Made by a program: the position numbers and the translations under genes. Source: Olavius algarvensis Delta 4 endosymbiont (GTDB lineage Bacteria; Desulfobacterota; Desulfobacteria; Desulfobacterales; CAJINA01). Taken from it: DNA of 64,000 nucleotides. The stretch covers positions 1 through 64,000 of the forward strand of contig CAJINA010000212.1 in NCBI GenBank assembly GCA_905176665.1, given 5' to 3'. This document shows, piece after piece, positions 51,285-60,544 of the stretch (the stretch's first letter is position 1; each line of letters starts with the position of its first letter). Below the pieces are notes generated by a model that saw only the letters and a list, made by a program, of their open reading frames with translations, ran no database searches and was not told the origin of the DNA.

Positions 51285-52277
51285 TTACTCTGTTTCAGTT
51301 GGCTGGCAGCGCACATAGTGGTCCTCGGCTACGCGGACCAGACTGCCGCTGGATTGGGCACAGTGGGCGGTGCTCTCCGGACAATGAGCGTAATAAGCGC
51401 AGGCTGCGGGGCTGTCCGGGGTCCGACTATCCTCAGGTGTCGCGGTTTGCTCGGTGTCGGCCGCTTCAGACCCCGGTTCAAGAATCGAAGCGAGTAGGGC
51501 GTGGGTGTAGGGATGTCGAGGCTGGTCAAACAGGTCGGCCGCCGGTGCCGATTCAACGATTTTTCCTTGATACATGACACATACGCGGTTGCAAAGATAG
51601 CTGACCACATTCAAGTCGTGAGAAATGAAGAGGTAGCTCAAACCCAGTTCGGCCTGGAGGTCTTTGAGGAGGTTGATGATCTGGGCCTGGATGGAAACAT
51701 CCAGGGCCGACACCGGTTCATCGCAGATGATTAGAGACGGATCAACACTCAAGGCCCGGGCGATCCCCACCCGCTGGCGCTGCCCACCGCTGAATTCGTG
51801 TGGGTAACGATCAGCCGAAGCGGTGGGCATACCGACCATGTCCAGCAACTGGCCAATACGTTTTTGACGCGCGTTCCGGTCGACAGTGCCGGCGATACGG
51901 ACCCCTTCGCCGATGGAGGCACCCACGGTCATCCGCGGGTTCAGGGAACTGTAGGGATCCTGGAAGACGATTTGGATCTCCCTGCGCAGCGGTTTGAACT
52001 GGCGCTCGGTTAGGTTGACCAGATTTTGATTCTTATAGCGAATTTCGCCCGCGTCGGCAGTTAACAGGTGCAGGAGCAGGCGTGCCACGGTCGTTTTGCC
52101 GCAGCCGCTTTCACCCACCAGTCCCAGGGTCTGGCCCTGGACGATATCGAAGTCAACCCCGTCTACCGCCTTCATGTTTGAAACGGCTTTTTGCAGCATG
52201 CCCCGGCGGATGGGGAAGTATTTTTTCAGCCCCCGAACCTGCAGCAAGGGTGTATCTTGTCCGGTGCCCCTGTTCAT
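51285..52277 (-). CDS. oppF: Oligopeptide/dipeptide ABC transporter ATPase, OppF/DppF type
   Basis: A 330-residue ATP-binding subunit. Walker A GLVGESGCGKTT near residue 58, signature FSGGQRQRVGIARAL, Walker B LIICDEPVSALD and switch His in FISHDLNVV are all intact. The C-terminal oligo_HPY domain holds ACAYYAHCPES..HC, a Cys cluster known from this family. It pairs with the OppD-type subunit directly upstream. It lies 3 nt after oppD. Confidence 0.93.
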   Translation of the reverse strand: MNRGTGQDTPLLQVRGLKKYFPIRRGMLQKAVSNMKAVDGVDFDIVQGQTLGLVGESGCGKTTVARLLLHLLTADAGEIRYKNQNLVNLTERQFKPLRREIQIVFQDPYSSLNPRMTVGASIGEGVRIAGTVDRNARQKRIGQLLDMVGMPTASADRYPHEFSGGQRQRVGIARALSVDPSLIICDEPVSALDVSIQAQIINLLKDLQAELGLSYLFISHDLNVVSYLCNRVCVMYQGKIVESAPAADLFDQPRHPYTHALLASILEPGSEAADTEQTATPEDSRTPDSPAACAYYAHCPESTAHCAQSSGSLVRVAEDHYVRCQPTETE

Positions 52278-52280
52278 TGG

Positions 52281-53279
52281 TTACAATTCCTCCAGCGGGT
52301 AGTCGACAACCGGACAGCGGACCAGGTGCCCGTTGCCATGATCAACCATGTCCGGCAGGTCTGTTTCGCACGTTGTGATGCGATACCGGCAGCGTGGATG
52401 AAAGGGGCACCCTGCGGGCTTATAAGCCGGATGCGGAACATTCCCGGCAATGTTATAGAGCCGTTGGCCGCGTTTTTCCCTGGTAGGCAGGGCGGCCAGA
52501 AGGGCCTGGGTGTAGGGATGCCCCGGTTGGTTGAACAGTTCACCTGCGGTCGCCTCCTCAACGACCATGCCGGCGTACATCACATACACCCGGTCGGCGA
52601 TGGACGAGACCACCCCCAGATCGTGGGTGATGTATTGTATGGCCATGTGGTGGCGCTCTTTCAGGTCCCGCAGGAGTTTTAAAATGCGGGACTGTACCGT
52701 CACATCGAGAGCGGTGGTGGGCTCATCGGCGATGACCAGGTCCGGTTCACAGGCCAGCGCCATGGCAATCATGACGCGCTGGCGTTGACCGCCGCTCAAT
52801 TGATGCGGATAGTCCGCCAACCGGCGGTGGGCATCGCGTATGCCCACATCGGTCAATAGCTGGATGCAGCGCTCCTGGATTTCTGCAAGTGCCAAGCGGT
52901 TATGGATACGGATGGCTTCCTCAATTTGGTTGCCGATTGTAAACAGGGGGTTCAGGGACGTCATCGGCTCCTGGAAGACCATGGCGATCTTGCGCCCGCG
53001 GATGGATTGCAGGGCCGCTTCCTCCAGCGTGAGCAAGTCCCGGCCGTTGAATAGGGCCTGGCCGCCGGCTATTTCGGCCGGGGGTGATGGCAGCAAGCCC
53101 AGCAGGGCCAGGGCCGTCACCGTCTTGCCACAGCCGGATTCACCGACGATGCAGACCGTTTCCTGGCGACGGACCTGAAAGCTGACGCCGTCTACCGCGC
53201 GCGCGATGGTACGATCTCCCCTGAAGAACACCTGCAGGTCACGCACGTCTAAGAGGATGTTGTCGGTCTGTATGTCCAT
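52281..53279 (-). CDS. oppD: Oligopeptide/dipeptide ABC transporter ATPase, OppD/DppD type
   Basis: A 332-residue ATP-binding subunit. Walker A IVGESGCGKTVTALALLGLL, signature LSGGQRQRVMIAMAL, Walker B LVIADEPTTALDVTVQ and His in ITHDLGVV are all present. The C-terminal oligo_HPY region ends CPFHPRCRYRITTC. Oriented with oppC, oppB and oppA in one operon. Confidence 0.93.
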   Translation of the reverse strand: MDIQTDNILLDVRDLQVFFRGDRTIARAVDGVSFQVRRQETVCIVGESGCGKTVTALALLGLLPSPPAEIAGGQALFNGRDLLTLEEAALQSIRGRKIAMVFQEPMTSLNPLFTIGNQIEEAIRIHNRLALAEIQERCIQLLTDVGIRDAHRRLADYPHQLSGGQRQRVMIAMALACEPDLVIADEPTTALDVTVQSRILKLLRDLKERHHMAIQYITHDLGVVSSIADRVYVMYAGMVVEEATAGELFNQPGHPYTQALLAALPTREKRGQRLYNIAGNVPHPAYKPAGCPFHPRCRYRITTCETDLPDMVDHGNGHLVRCPVVDYPLEEL

Positions 53280-53292
53280 TTGGAGATCGCTG

Positions 53293-54468
53293 CTAATTGC
53301 GTTCCCTTAGTTTCGGGTTAAATATATCCCGCAGGCCCTCACCGAACAGGTTGAAAGCCAAGACCACAATCAGGATAACGATGCCCGGAGCGAACGTCAG
53401 CCAGGGGGCATCGAAAATGAATGCCTTGCCGTCGGAGAGGATATTGCCCCAGGTGGCATGCGGCGGCGGCACGCCAAAGCCCAGGAAACTCAGGCCGGCC
53501 TCGGTTAAAATGGCCGAGGCAATGCCCAGGGTGGCCGACACGAGCACCGGGGCGATGGCGTTGGGCATCATGTGGCGGAATATGATCCGTGCATCGCTCA
53601 AACCGAGGACCCGGGCGGCAGCTACAAAATCCTGTTCGCGGAGCGACAGGAATTCGGCCCGGACAAACCGCGTGGTGCCCATCCAGCTGGTCAGGCCGAT
53701 AACAATCATGATGTTATACAAGCTGGCCGGCAGCAGGGCCACCACGGTAAGGATCAAAAAGAACGTGGGGAAGCATAGCATAATGTCCACCATCCGCATG
53801 ATCAGGGTATCCACAGAAAAAACCCGGGTGCGCAGCAGGTATGCAAACTGGTTCCGGGGGCTGGGAACCGTAGCTTGATCAGACTGGCGCCGGAGCCAGC
53901 CTATAAGCGGCAGGGCCAGTATGAATGCCAGGACAGCCGCAGGGATATTTCCAGATAGTGTGGCCAGGGGCACCGCGGCCAGCAGCCCGAAAAACAGCAG
54001 ATTATCTAGTCGGATATGCAGCTTGCCGTAGTAGCCGGCAATGCCGCCCAGGATAATGCCGATGAACACAGAAATACCGACGGCCACGAATCCAACCGTC
54101 AACGACACCCAGGCCCCCTGCAGCATCCGTGCAAAAACATCGCGGCCCAAATCGTCGGTGCCCAGCAAGTACACGCCCATGAAGGGGATCTCTTCCGGTC
54201 GCAGGGAAGAAATGTTGGCTTTGGACAACGGCGAGCGTAACTTTTCCTGCAGTCTGACCGTGGAAGGATCCACCACGGGGTCGACGCCGGTTGTGAGAAT
54301 CAGACCGATGAGGGCCACTAAAAAGAACAGACCGAAGACAATCAAGCCGGAGAGCGCCAGACGATTCTTGCGCAGCAGAGCCCAGAATTCGCTGCGCGGA
54401 GAACGCGGCGGCGGTAGTAAGGCGCTATCTCCGGTCGCTGATAGTTGGTTGGTCTGCGTTTCAGCCAT
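53293..54468 (-). CDS. oppC: Oligopeptide/dipeptide ABC transporter permease, OppC/DppC type
   Basis: A 391-residue inner-membrane permease. The OppC N-terminal domain, GTDDLGRDVFARMLQGAWVSLTVG, and the cytoplasmic EAA loop (AARVLGLSDARIIFRHMMPNAIAPV) are clear. At 391 residues it is about 90 longer than E. coli OppC; the extra sequence lies in the N-terminal periplasmic part and in an inserted segment around residues 165-215 (LIGWLRRQSDQATVPSPRNQ) between membrane helices. It overlaps oppB by one base. Confidence 0.93.
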   Translation of the reverse strand: MAETQTNQLSATGDSALLPPPRSPRSEFWALLRKNRLALSGLIVFGLFFLVALIGLILTTGVDPVVDPSTVRLQEKLRSPLSKANISSLRPEEIPFMGVYLLGTDDLGRDVFARMLQGAWVSLTVGFVAVGISVFIGIILGGIAGYYGKLHIRLDNLLFFGLLAAVPLATLSGNIPAAVLAFILALPLIGWLRRQSDQATVPSPRNQFAYLLRTRVFSVDTLIMRMVDIMLCFPTFFLILTVVALLPASLYNIMIVIGLTSWMGTTRFVRAEFLSLREQDFVAAARVLGLSDARIIFRHMMPNAIAPVLVSATLGIASAILTEAGLSFLGFGVPPPHATWGNILSDGKAFIFDAPWLTFAPGIVILIVVLAFNLFGEGLRDIFNPKLRERN

Positions 54469-55427
54469 TAGAGTTTTATCCTCGGGTCAACCACCATGTA
54501 GAGTATGTCAGATATGAACGTACCGACCAGCACCAGCACGGCGGAGATGAAATTGACGGTCAAGATGACCGGATAATCCCTCGCCAGGATGGCTTCGTAG
54601 GCCATTCGACCCATGCCGGGCCATGCGAAAATTGACTCGATGATGACTGACCCGCCGATCAGACCCGGCAGGATCAGGCCGAACATGGTCACAAAAGGCA
54701 GCAGCGCATTGCGCAGGGCGTGACGGTAGTAAACAGTTTCCGTAGGCAGCCCTTTGGCCCGGGCGGTTCGTACATAGTCCTGATTGATGATCTCCAGCAT
54801 CTGGCTGCGGACGTACCGGGATAATACTGCAATACCGGCGGTTGCGCCGAGGATGGAGGGGAGGACCGTATGCCAAGTTCGGTCCATGATCTGAAAAAGC
54901 GGCGGCGCATTCGAAAAGCCGAATGTTTCCATACCAATAACCGGCACGTGCAGCCAATTCACAAATAGAATGATAAGGATGTAGGCAAAGAAAAATCCGG
55001 GGATTGAAATCAGCATGTAAGCAAAAAAGGTAGTTGACTTGTCCAGCGGACTGCCGCGATTTATAGCTGAGCCGATACCCAGCGGAAATGAGAAAGTCCA
55101 CGTCAGCAGGGTACCGATGATAAACAGGGGCAGGCTGTTGAGAAAACGCTCCCATATTTTAGCCATGACCGGCCGCTGATCCTTCCACGATACGGTCTTG
55201 CCGGTGAAAAGATCTCTGTAAAACAGGTAGAACTGAATGTGGTAAGGCTTGTCCAGATTCAGTTCCTGGCGCATTCGCTCCATGATTTCGGGTGTGAATT
55301 TTGGATTCAGTGGATCGATTTCACTGGGTTCGCCGGGGGCCAAATGGATGATCAGAAACGATACCACGGCCACGAAAAACAGGGTGATAAGTTTTTGAAC
55401 CAGGCTTCTTCCAATGAATGACAGCAT
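54468..55427 (-). CDS. oppB: Oligopeptide/dipeptide ABC transporter permease, OppB/DppB type
   Basis: A 319-residue permease of normal length with six membrane helices. Family marks: an N-terminal helix ending FLIIHLAPGEPSEIDP, the EAA loop with YVRTARAKGLPTETVYYRHALRNALLP and the end AWPGMGRMAYEAILARDYPVI, followed by the last helix and ISDILYMVVDPRIKL. It lies 6 nt after oppA. Substrate type (peptide, nickel or sugar) is set mainly by the binding protein. Confidence 0.94.
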   Translation of the reverse strand: MLSFIGRSLVQKLITLFFVAVVSFLIIHLAPGEPSEIDPLNPKFTPEIMERMRQELNLDKPYHIQFYLFYRDLFTGKTVSWKDQRPVMAKIWERFLNSLPLFIIGTLLTWTFSFPLGIGSAINRGSPLDKSTTFFAYMLISIPGFFFAYILIILFVNWLHVPVIGMETFGFSNAPPLFQIMDRTWHTVLPSILGATAGIAVLSRYVRSQMLEIINQDYVRTARAKGLPTETVYYRHALRNALLPFVTMFGLILPGLIGGSVIIESIFAWPGMGRMAYEAILARDYPVILTVNFISAVLVLVGTFISDILYMVVDPRIKL

Positions 55428-55433
55428 GCTGAG

Positions 55434-57539
55434 CTATCCTCTGTCGGTCAGGGCAGGCACATTGCCTTTTTTTATCCACTGATTGAAATGATACAGATAT
55501 GAACCCGATTTAGTTGGCACGATCGGAAGATAAACCGGGTTGCCATTATTGTCCAGCACCTGCCGAACGATGCGTTTGTCGAGCAGGGCAGTCCAGCGCC
55601 CCACATATAGGAAGGTATAAGGTTGCTCCGCTGCGATGATTTCATGCAATCGGTGGCAATCGGCGACCTGTTGGGCATGGTTATATTCCCGGCGGATCTT
55701 TACGATCAAATCGTCAGCCTCGGGATTGTTAAAACCTGCGAAGTTGAGCTGGTATTTCCCGGTCTGGCTAGAGTGCCAGATCTGGTATAGATCCGGTTCG
55801 ATGCCCATGGACCATCCCAGGATCAGAGCATCGAAATCCAGCTGGTTGACCCGTTTTTGGATGAACACCGACCACTCGATTTGATCTGTGCGAACGTCTA
55901 CACCAATCCGTTTCCAGGCATCCTGGGCAATGGCCAAGATGGCTTTGCGCAGATTATTGCCATTATTCGTTATCAGGGTGAACTGCATCCGGCGGCCGTC
56001 TTTCTCAAGCCAGCCCTCCGAGTTGCGATGCCAGCCGGCTTTGGCAAGCAATTCCAGGGCACCTTCGGGGTCATAGGGCAACGGTTTGATATCCTGGTTG
56101 TAGTAATCCGTCTGCTTGACAAACGGCCCGGTAATAGGTTCAGCCTGGCCGTATAGCACATAGCGGATGATTTTTCCTGTGTCGATAGCCATCCCGAGGG
56201 CACGACGGACTTTAGGGTCGTCGAACGGCTTCCGACGCAGATTGTAAGCAATATATGAATATCCGAAAGATAACCCGGAAAAATTCCGAAAGCGCGTATT
56301 GCTTTTCAATCTGGCCACCTGGTGAGGCAGCACATTGTAGTCGTCTACTGTCCCGGCGTAAAATTCCATTTCCTGTGTCAAAGGATCAGGAATAATACGC
56401 ATCACATAGCGATCGTAGTTCGGCGTTCCCTCCCAATAGCCCTCAAAGCGTTGCAATTTGATGTACTGGTCCGATTTCCATTCCTTAAAGGTAAAAGGAC
56501 CAGAACCTACCGGCCTCTGATTGAAACTGCTCTGGCGTATCGTGAAGGTGGACGGTTCTTTGCCGGTCATCTTGGCTTCCGCTTTTAGGGTTTTTCTATC
56601 CAGAAGGTGCGCTGGCAATATACCCATCCCCCAGGTGCCCAATGCCGGTGAGTAAAGACGCTTGTAGGTGATCTTTATCGTTAGCGGATCGATGACGGTG
56701 AATATCTTGACCGGCTCGAAATCCGGGATGCGCGGCGAGCGGTTACGGGGATCGACAATGGCTTCATAAGTGAATTTTACATCTTCGGCATCAAGTTCAT
56801 GGCCATCGTGGAAAAGGATACCGGGGCGCAGCTTAAAGACAATGACGGGGTTATGCTCTATGGCGGGCAGTAACTCGGATGCCAGATTCGCAAGCTGCTC
56901 ATCAGGCAATTTAGACTGTGTTGATAAATATGACAGCGCTTTGAATGAAGAAAAATAACTTTCGCCAAGCAAACTCTCCAGACGTCCAAAAAGATGCTGG
57001 TCAACCCTGTTTAAGACCAATCTCAGGCGCGCGGGCGCGTCGATCCTGAGCTTAACCGGCATATTTTGGCCAGCTACGGATATAGTTTTCGTTACAACTG
57101 ATTGTTTAGGGGGTAGCAGATCAATATTGGAGACATTGGCCAAGATCGGTTCTCCGGCTTTCTGTTTGGCGCGTAGCCATGCCAGTAGATTTTGCCCACT
57201 TACACCTTTACCAGTTGGGTCGGGCGCCGCATGGTTTAGATAGAAATAGGCGACCTCGGAAATGTTCCATTCACGAGCGATGCGGCCTCTGAACTGCAGG
57301 TTTTCGTCCCGGTCGATGAGACCCTCGAATACCATTGACGTAATTTGGCTGCTGGCGCTGTCGGCATTCAGGATTGGATTCAGCAGGCTGGCATCGCCGC
57401 TTGTGGCCGTAATGAACTGATTCAAGCGGTCCGGGTTGCCGCGCGTCTGCTCTTCATAGGTGGGCACCCAGAAATACGATTGCAGTAGAAAAAGGACGAC
57501 AATAACGGGAACGATAATGAGGGCGCGTCGTGTGGTCAT
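55434..57539 (-). CDS. oppA: Extracellular solute-binding protein, family 5 (OppA-like), with large insertion
   Basis: A 701-residue periplasmic binding protein for the transporter encoded downstream. An uncleaved-looking membrane anchor spans residues 6-25 and there is no lipobox Cys. The family-5 pattern is visible in ITATSGDASLLNPILNADSAS, VFKLRPGILFHDGHELDAEDVKFTYEAI and FDDPKVRRALGMAIDTGKII. Between REWNIS (about 94) and the FKLRPG strand (about 235) lies a 135-residue segment that has no counterpart in E. coli OppA, where these two elements are close together. The ligand is presumed to be peptide, supported by the M24 peptidase at the operon end. Confidence 0.9.
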   Translation of the reverse strand: MTTRRALIIVPVIVVLFLLQSYFWVPTYEEQTRGNPDRLNQFITATSGDASLLNPILNADSASSQITSMVFEGLIDRDENLQFRGRIAREWNISEVAYFYLNHAAPDPTGKGVSGQNLLAWLRAKQKAGEPILANVSNIDLLPPKQSVVTKTISVAGQNMPVKLRIDAPARLRLVLNRVDQHLFGRLESLLGESYFSSFKALSYLSTQSKLPDEQLANLASELLPAIEHNPVIVFKLRPGILFHDGHELDAEDVKFTYEAIVDPRNRSPRIPDFEPVKIFTVIDPLTIKITYKRLYSPALGTWGMGILPAHLLDRKTLKAEAKMTGKEPSTFTIRQSSFNQRPVGSGPFTFKEWKSDQYIKLQRFEGYWEGTPNYDRYVMRIIPDPLTQEMEFYAGTVDDYNVLPHQVARLKSNTRFRNFSGLSFGYSYIAYNLRRKPFDDPKVRRALGMAIDTGKIIRYVLYGQAEPITGPFVKQTDYYNQDIKPLPYDPEGALELLAKAGWHRNSEGWLEKDGRRMQFTLITNNGNNLRKAILAIAQDAWKRIGVDVRTDQIEWSVFIQKRVNQLDFDALILGWSMGIEPDLYQIWHSSQTGKYQLNFAGFNNPEADDLIVKIRREYNHAQQVADCHRLHEIIAAEQPYTFLYVGRWTALLDKRIVRQVLDNNGNPVYLPIVPTKSGSYLYHFNQWIKKGNVPALTDRG

Positions 57540-57592
57540 TTTGCTTAAAGGGTCGTGTGGATCGAAACGGGCGGCACCTCACGGGCGATGGG

Positions 57593-57629
57593 GTGCCCAT
57601 CCGAACGGGGGTTGGGTTCGGACGGGCAC
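57593..57629 (-). terminator. Stem-loop between the H1-like gene and oppA
   Basis: GTGCCCATCCGAAC (57593-57606) pairs with GTTCGGACGGGCAC (57616-57629), 13 of 14 positions. It lies downstream of the H1-like gene and before oppA. Neither strand has a T run, so it may be a processing or attenuation hairpin and not a true terminator. Confidence 0.45.
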
Positions 57630-57664
57630 TACCTTGAGGGTTCGACCTAATGGCCCTTGGCCGG

Positions 57665-59011
57665 TTATTTCTCCATCGGCGCAAGTTCCGGCGTAGCCGT
57701 CTGGGCGGCTTCTTCTGTAGCCGCTTCCTGCTGGGCGGCCAGGGCTTCTTCCGCTGCGCGTGCTTCTTCTTCGGCGCGGGCCTGGTTTGCAGCAAGTGTT
57801 TCAGTGAATAGCGCTTTCTTCTGTTCAATCAACTTGTGCAGGTTCTCGTCCGGGTTCAGGGCGGCGGCAGACGCCAGGTGATCCAGAGCGATTTCCAGGT
57901 CTTCGGCTGTTCCGCGGCTCGCCGCTACATTGGCTTTGTACAAGTAAATGGCAATTTCGATACCGTCGATGCGGGCATAGACAGCCTTGCGCAGATCCCG
58001 GGTATGGGCAAACTTAAGCGCCTTTTCCAGGTATTGCTTGATACCGTCGAAGTCCGGGAAACCGGGCGCCGCCAAAAGGGCATCGGCCTTATCGAGATAG
58101 TGGGCGTAGATCAGCGGGAATACAGCAGCTTTATCGTACGCGGGCTGGATCTCCGCCGGGGTTGGAACCCCGGGGAGGGTGACCAGCAGCCGGGAACCCA
58201 GCGGCGCGAATTTGCCCTGCCAGATTTCGATCGCACCCTCGGCGGGTTTGACATAGTACGTGCCGGCGTTGTTCATGGAGGCGCCGATAACCAGAAAAAA
58301 GAGCAGGAGGGCGATGCCGGCGGCACCGAACGTGAAGTACTGCCCCGTGCGGTCGACCGGTGGTGCAGGGGGTGCCGCGGACACGGCCGGTTCGGCGTAG
58401 GACACTTGGACTTTTTCAGCAGCCGTTTTTTCGGCGACAGCCTTTTCGGCGGCCGCTTTCTCGGTCGCGGCTTTTGCCTGGTCGGCCTGGGCGGCAGCGG
58501 CCTTGCGGCCGGCCTCCTGGATGGCGGCCGTATCGAAGCGGCGCCGCAGGACGGCCTTGATGCTTTCGATTTCCTTTTTATCCGTGCTGGCGATAAACGG
58601 CGGCGGGTCCGGAAACTTTACCTTTGCCCGGGAGGCCTTGACGATTTTTTCAGTTTTGGGCCAATCGAATTGCTGATGGAGCAGTGCTTTGCCGGTCAGT
58701 TTTTTAGCGGGTGCTTTTTTAGGTGCTGCTTTCTTGGCGGCAACGGTTTTGGCTACCGTCTTCTTGGCGGCTTTTTTCTTCGGTGCGGCCTTTTTCCGCG
58801 GTGCAGCTTTTTTCTTCGGCGCGGCCTTTTTCTTGGGAGCAGCCTTTTTTTTCGGTGCGGCTTTCTTGGGGGCAGCCTTCTTTTTTGCGGCTTTCTTCTT
58901 GGCGGTCTTTTTTGCGGCGGCCTTTTTAGCGGCGGCTTTCTTGGCCGGAGCCGACTTTTTGGCGGCACTTTTCTTTTTTGAGGTCGATTTAATCAGGCTC
59001 TTTTTTCCCAT
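57665..59011 (-). CDS. Membrane protein with histone-H1-like Lys/Ala/Pro-rich cytoplasmic tail
   Basis: A 448-residue protein of unknown family. Residues 1-105 are a histone-H1-like low-complexity tail made of repeats such as KKAAPKKKAAPKK. A folded-looking segment follows (about 105-165, LTGKALLHQQFDWPKTEKIV), then an Ala/Lys/Glu helix (165-205), a membrane helix (about 226-248, FGAAGIALLLFFLVIG), and a periplasmic domain with TPR-like helices (about 310-410). A charged Glu/Ala helix closes the protein. The positive-inside rule puts the basic tail in the cytoplasm, where it could bind DNA. A Shine-Dalgarno AAAGGGG precedes the ATG. The repeat may gain or lose units easily. Function is unknown. 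Confidence 0.85.
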   Translation of the reverse strand: MGKKSLIKSTSKKKSAAKKSAPAKKAAAKKAAAKKTAKKKAAKKKAAPKKAAPKKKAAPKKKAAPKKKAAPRKKAAPKKKAAKKTVAKTVAAKKAAPKKAPAKKLTGKALLHQQFDWPKTEKIVKASRAKVKFPDPPPFIASTDKKEIESIKAVLRRRFDTAAIQEAGRKAAAAQADQAKAATEKAAAEKAVAEKTAAEKVQVSYAEPAVSAAPPAPPVDRTGQYFTFGAAGIALLLFFLVIGASMNNAGTYYVKPAEGAIEIWQGKFAPLGSRLLVTLPGVPTPAEIQPAYDKAAVFPLIYAHYLDKADALLAAPGFPDFDGIKQYLEKALKFAHTRDLRKAVYARIDGIEIAIYLYKANVAASRGTAEDLEIALDHLASAAALNPDENLHKLIEQKKALFTETLAANQARAEEEARAAEEALAAQQEAATEEAAQTATPELAPMEK

Positions 59012-59148
59012 AAAAAACCCCTTTGAAAATGAATGAAATTGGAATATAGGCTGTAATTACATGCAAATAACTCACATATCGAATAAGGTATTATTTGTAA
59101 ACACTTATTTGATTGACACCGGCCGGCGCCGAAAGGAAAATAGATCCT

Positions 59149-59976
59149 ATGCCAACTGAGACGTTAAGCGCCAAAAAAGAAAAATTGACCGTCCGCCTGA
59201 AAGCACTGCAGTCAGTAGCGGTGGCTTTTTCCGGCGGTGTGGACAGCGCCTTTCTGGCCGTCATGGCCAGGCAGATTCTCGAAGACCGCATGATTGCTTT
59301 GAAAGCCGTCTCCCCGATACATTCCGGGCGGGAGCACCAGGCAGCGCTGCAGTTCGCCGAAACCTTCGACTTGCCGTTAAAAGTAATCTCCACCGATGAA
59401 TTGGGTGTGCCCGGCTTTGTTGATAATCCTGCAGACCGCTGCTATCTGTGCAAACAGTACCTGATATCCCTGATGGCGGCCCAGGCTGAAAAATTGGGGT
59501 TTACCCATATTGCCCACGGTGCGAACCTGGATGACCTCGATGATTACCGCCCCGGCTTCAAAGCGGCCAAAGAACTCGACATCAAAGCCCCGCTTATAGA
59601 CGCCGGTTTGACCAAAGCCGAGATCCGCCGCCTGTCGCGGGAAATGGGTCTGCCGACCTGGAACCGGCCGGCCATGGCCTGTCTGGCTTCCCGGGTACCG
59701 TATGGAATGCCTCTGACGAAAACTATCCTGGAAAAAATCGCCCAAGCCGAGAATCACCTGTATGACCTGGGCCTGGCCACATGCCGCGTTCGGCATCACG
59801 GAAACCTGGCCCGGATCGAGGTTGATCCGGCCGAGTTTTCCCGGCTGGTGTCCGGGCCAGCCCGGGAAGGCCTGGTTGCCGGGCTGAAAGCGTTGGGTTA
59901 TGATCACATCTGCCTTGACCTGGAAGGTTATGTTCAGGGCAGTTTAAACCGGGCCCTGGAGCAACAGGAAAAGTGA
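59149..59976 (+). CDS. larE: LarE-type ATP-dependent sulfur transferase
   Basis: A 275-residue PP-loop enzyme. SGGVDSAF at 28-35 binds ATP. Cysteines are Cys98 and Cys101 in DRCYLCKQ, and Cys178 in MACLASR, the position of the sacrificial cysteine in Lactobacillus LarE. Having three cysteines matches the variant thought to hold a [4Fe-4S] cluster and to act catalytically, not sacrificially. LarE builds the nickel-pincer cofactor of lactate racemase together with LarB and LarC, which are not seen here; relatives may serve other enzymes. ATG 59149 is preferred. It overlaps the next gene by 4 nt. Confidence 0.9.
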   Translation: MPTETLSAKKEKLTVRLKALQSVAVAFSGGVDSAFLAVMARQILEDRMIALKAVSPIHSGREHQAALQFAETFDLPLKVISTDELGVPGFVDNPADRCYLCKQYLISLMAAQAEKLGFTHIAHGANLDDLDDYRPGFKAAKELDIKAPLIDAGLTKAEIRRLSREMGLPTWNRPAMACLASRVPYGMPLTKTILEKIAQAENHLYDLGLATCRVRHHGNLARIEVDPAEFSRLVSGPAREGLVAGLKALGYDHICLDLEGYVQGSLNRALEQQEK

Positions 59977-60467
59977 TAGCACCTGCCGAACGACCGGTCA
60001 TCCTGGTGAGTGCCTGCCTGGTCGGCTGCCGGGCAAGGTACGATGACACGATTATCGAGGCCGTAGACGAACGGCTGGTGCGATGGGTTGCGGCCGGCTT
60101 GGTTTTGCCGTTTTGCCCGGAAACGGCCGGGGGTCTGACGGTTCCCAGGTCCCCGGCGGAAATTGCCGGCGGCGCGGGGCAGACCGTGTTGACCGGGAAC
60201 GCGAGGGTGTATACGCGCGCGGGCCGCGATGTAACCACTGCGTTTGTGGATGGCGCCCGACTTGCCCTGGACGCCTGCCGGCATTTCAAACTGCATTTGG
60301 CCGTGCTGAAGGACGGTAGCCCTTCCTGCGGGACGACCCGCATTTATGACGGGCGTTTTAGAGGCTGCCAGGTTGCCGGACAGGGTGTCACCGCAGCCCT
60401 GTTGGCAACCCACGGTGTTGCCGTGTACAGCGAGGATAGCCTGGCGACGCTGAAAGTGCCGGTTTGA
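59973..60467 (+). CDS. DUF523 family protein
   Basis: A 164-residue protein of the DUF523 family: ILVSACLVGCRARYD at the start, FCPETAGGLTVPRSPAEI in the middle, and KDGSPSCG followed by GQGVTAALLATHGVAVYSE near the end. Conserved Cys in SACL, FCPE and PSCG could bind metal or a thiol ligand. No biochemical role is established. It starts at GTG overlapping the larE stop (GTGA), so the two genes are coupled, which hints at a shared sulfur or metal function. Confidence 0.9.
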   Translation: MIAPAERPVILVSACLVGCRARYDDTIIEAVDERLVRWVAAGLVLPFCPETAGGLTVPRSPAEIAGGAGQTVLTGNARVYTRAGRDVTTAFVDGARLALDACRHFKLHLAVLKDGSPSCGTTRIYDGRFRGCQVAGQGVTAALLATHGVAVYSEDSLATLKVPV

Positions 60468-60544
60468 AAAGAAATTTGACAGGTTAAGTGTCTTCGGATA
60501 CGCTCCAGTTTCAGCTTGGTAATATAGCTCCCCGGGAGGCATTG

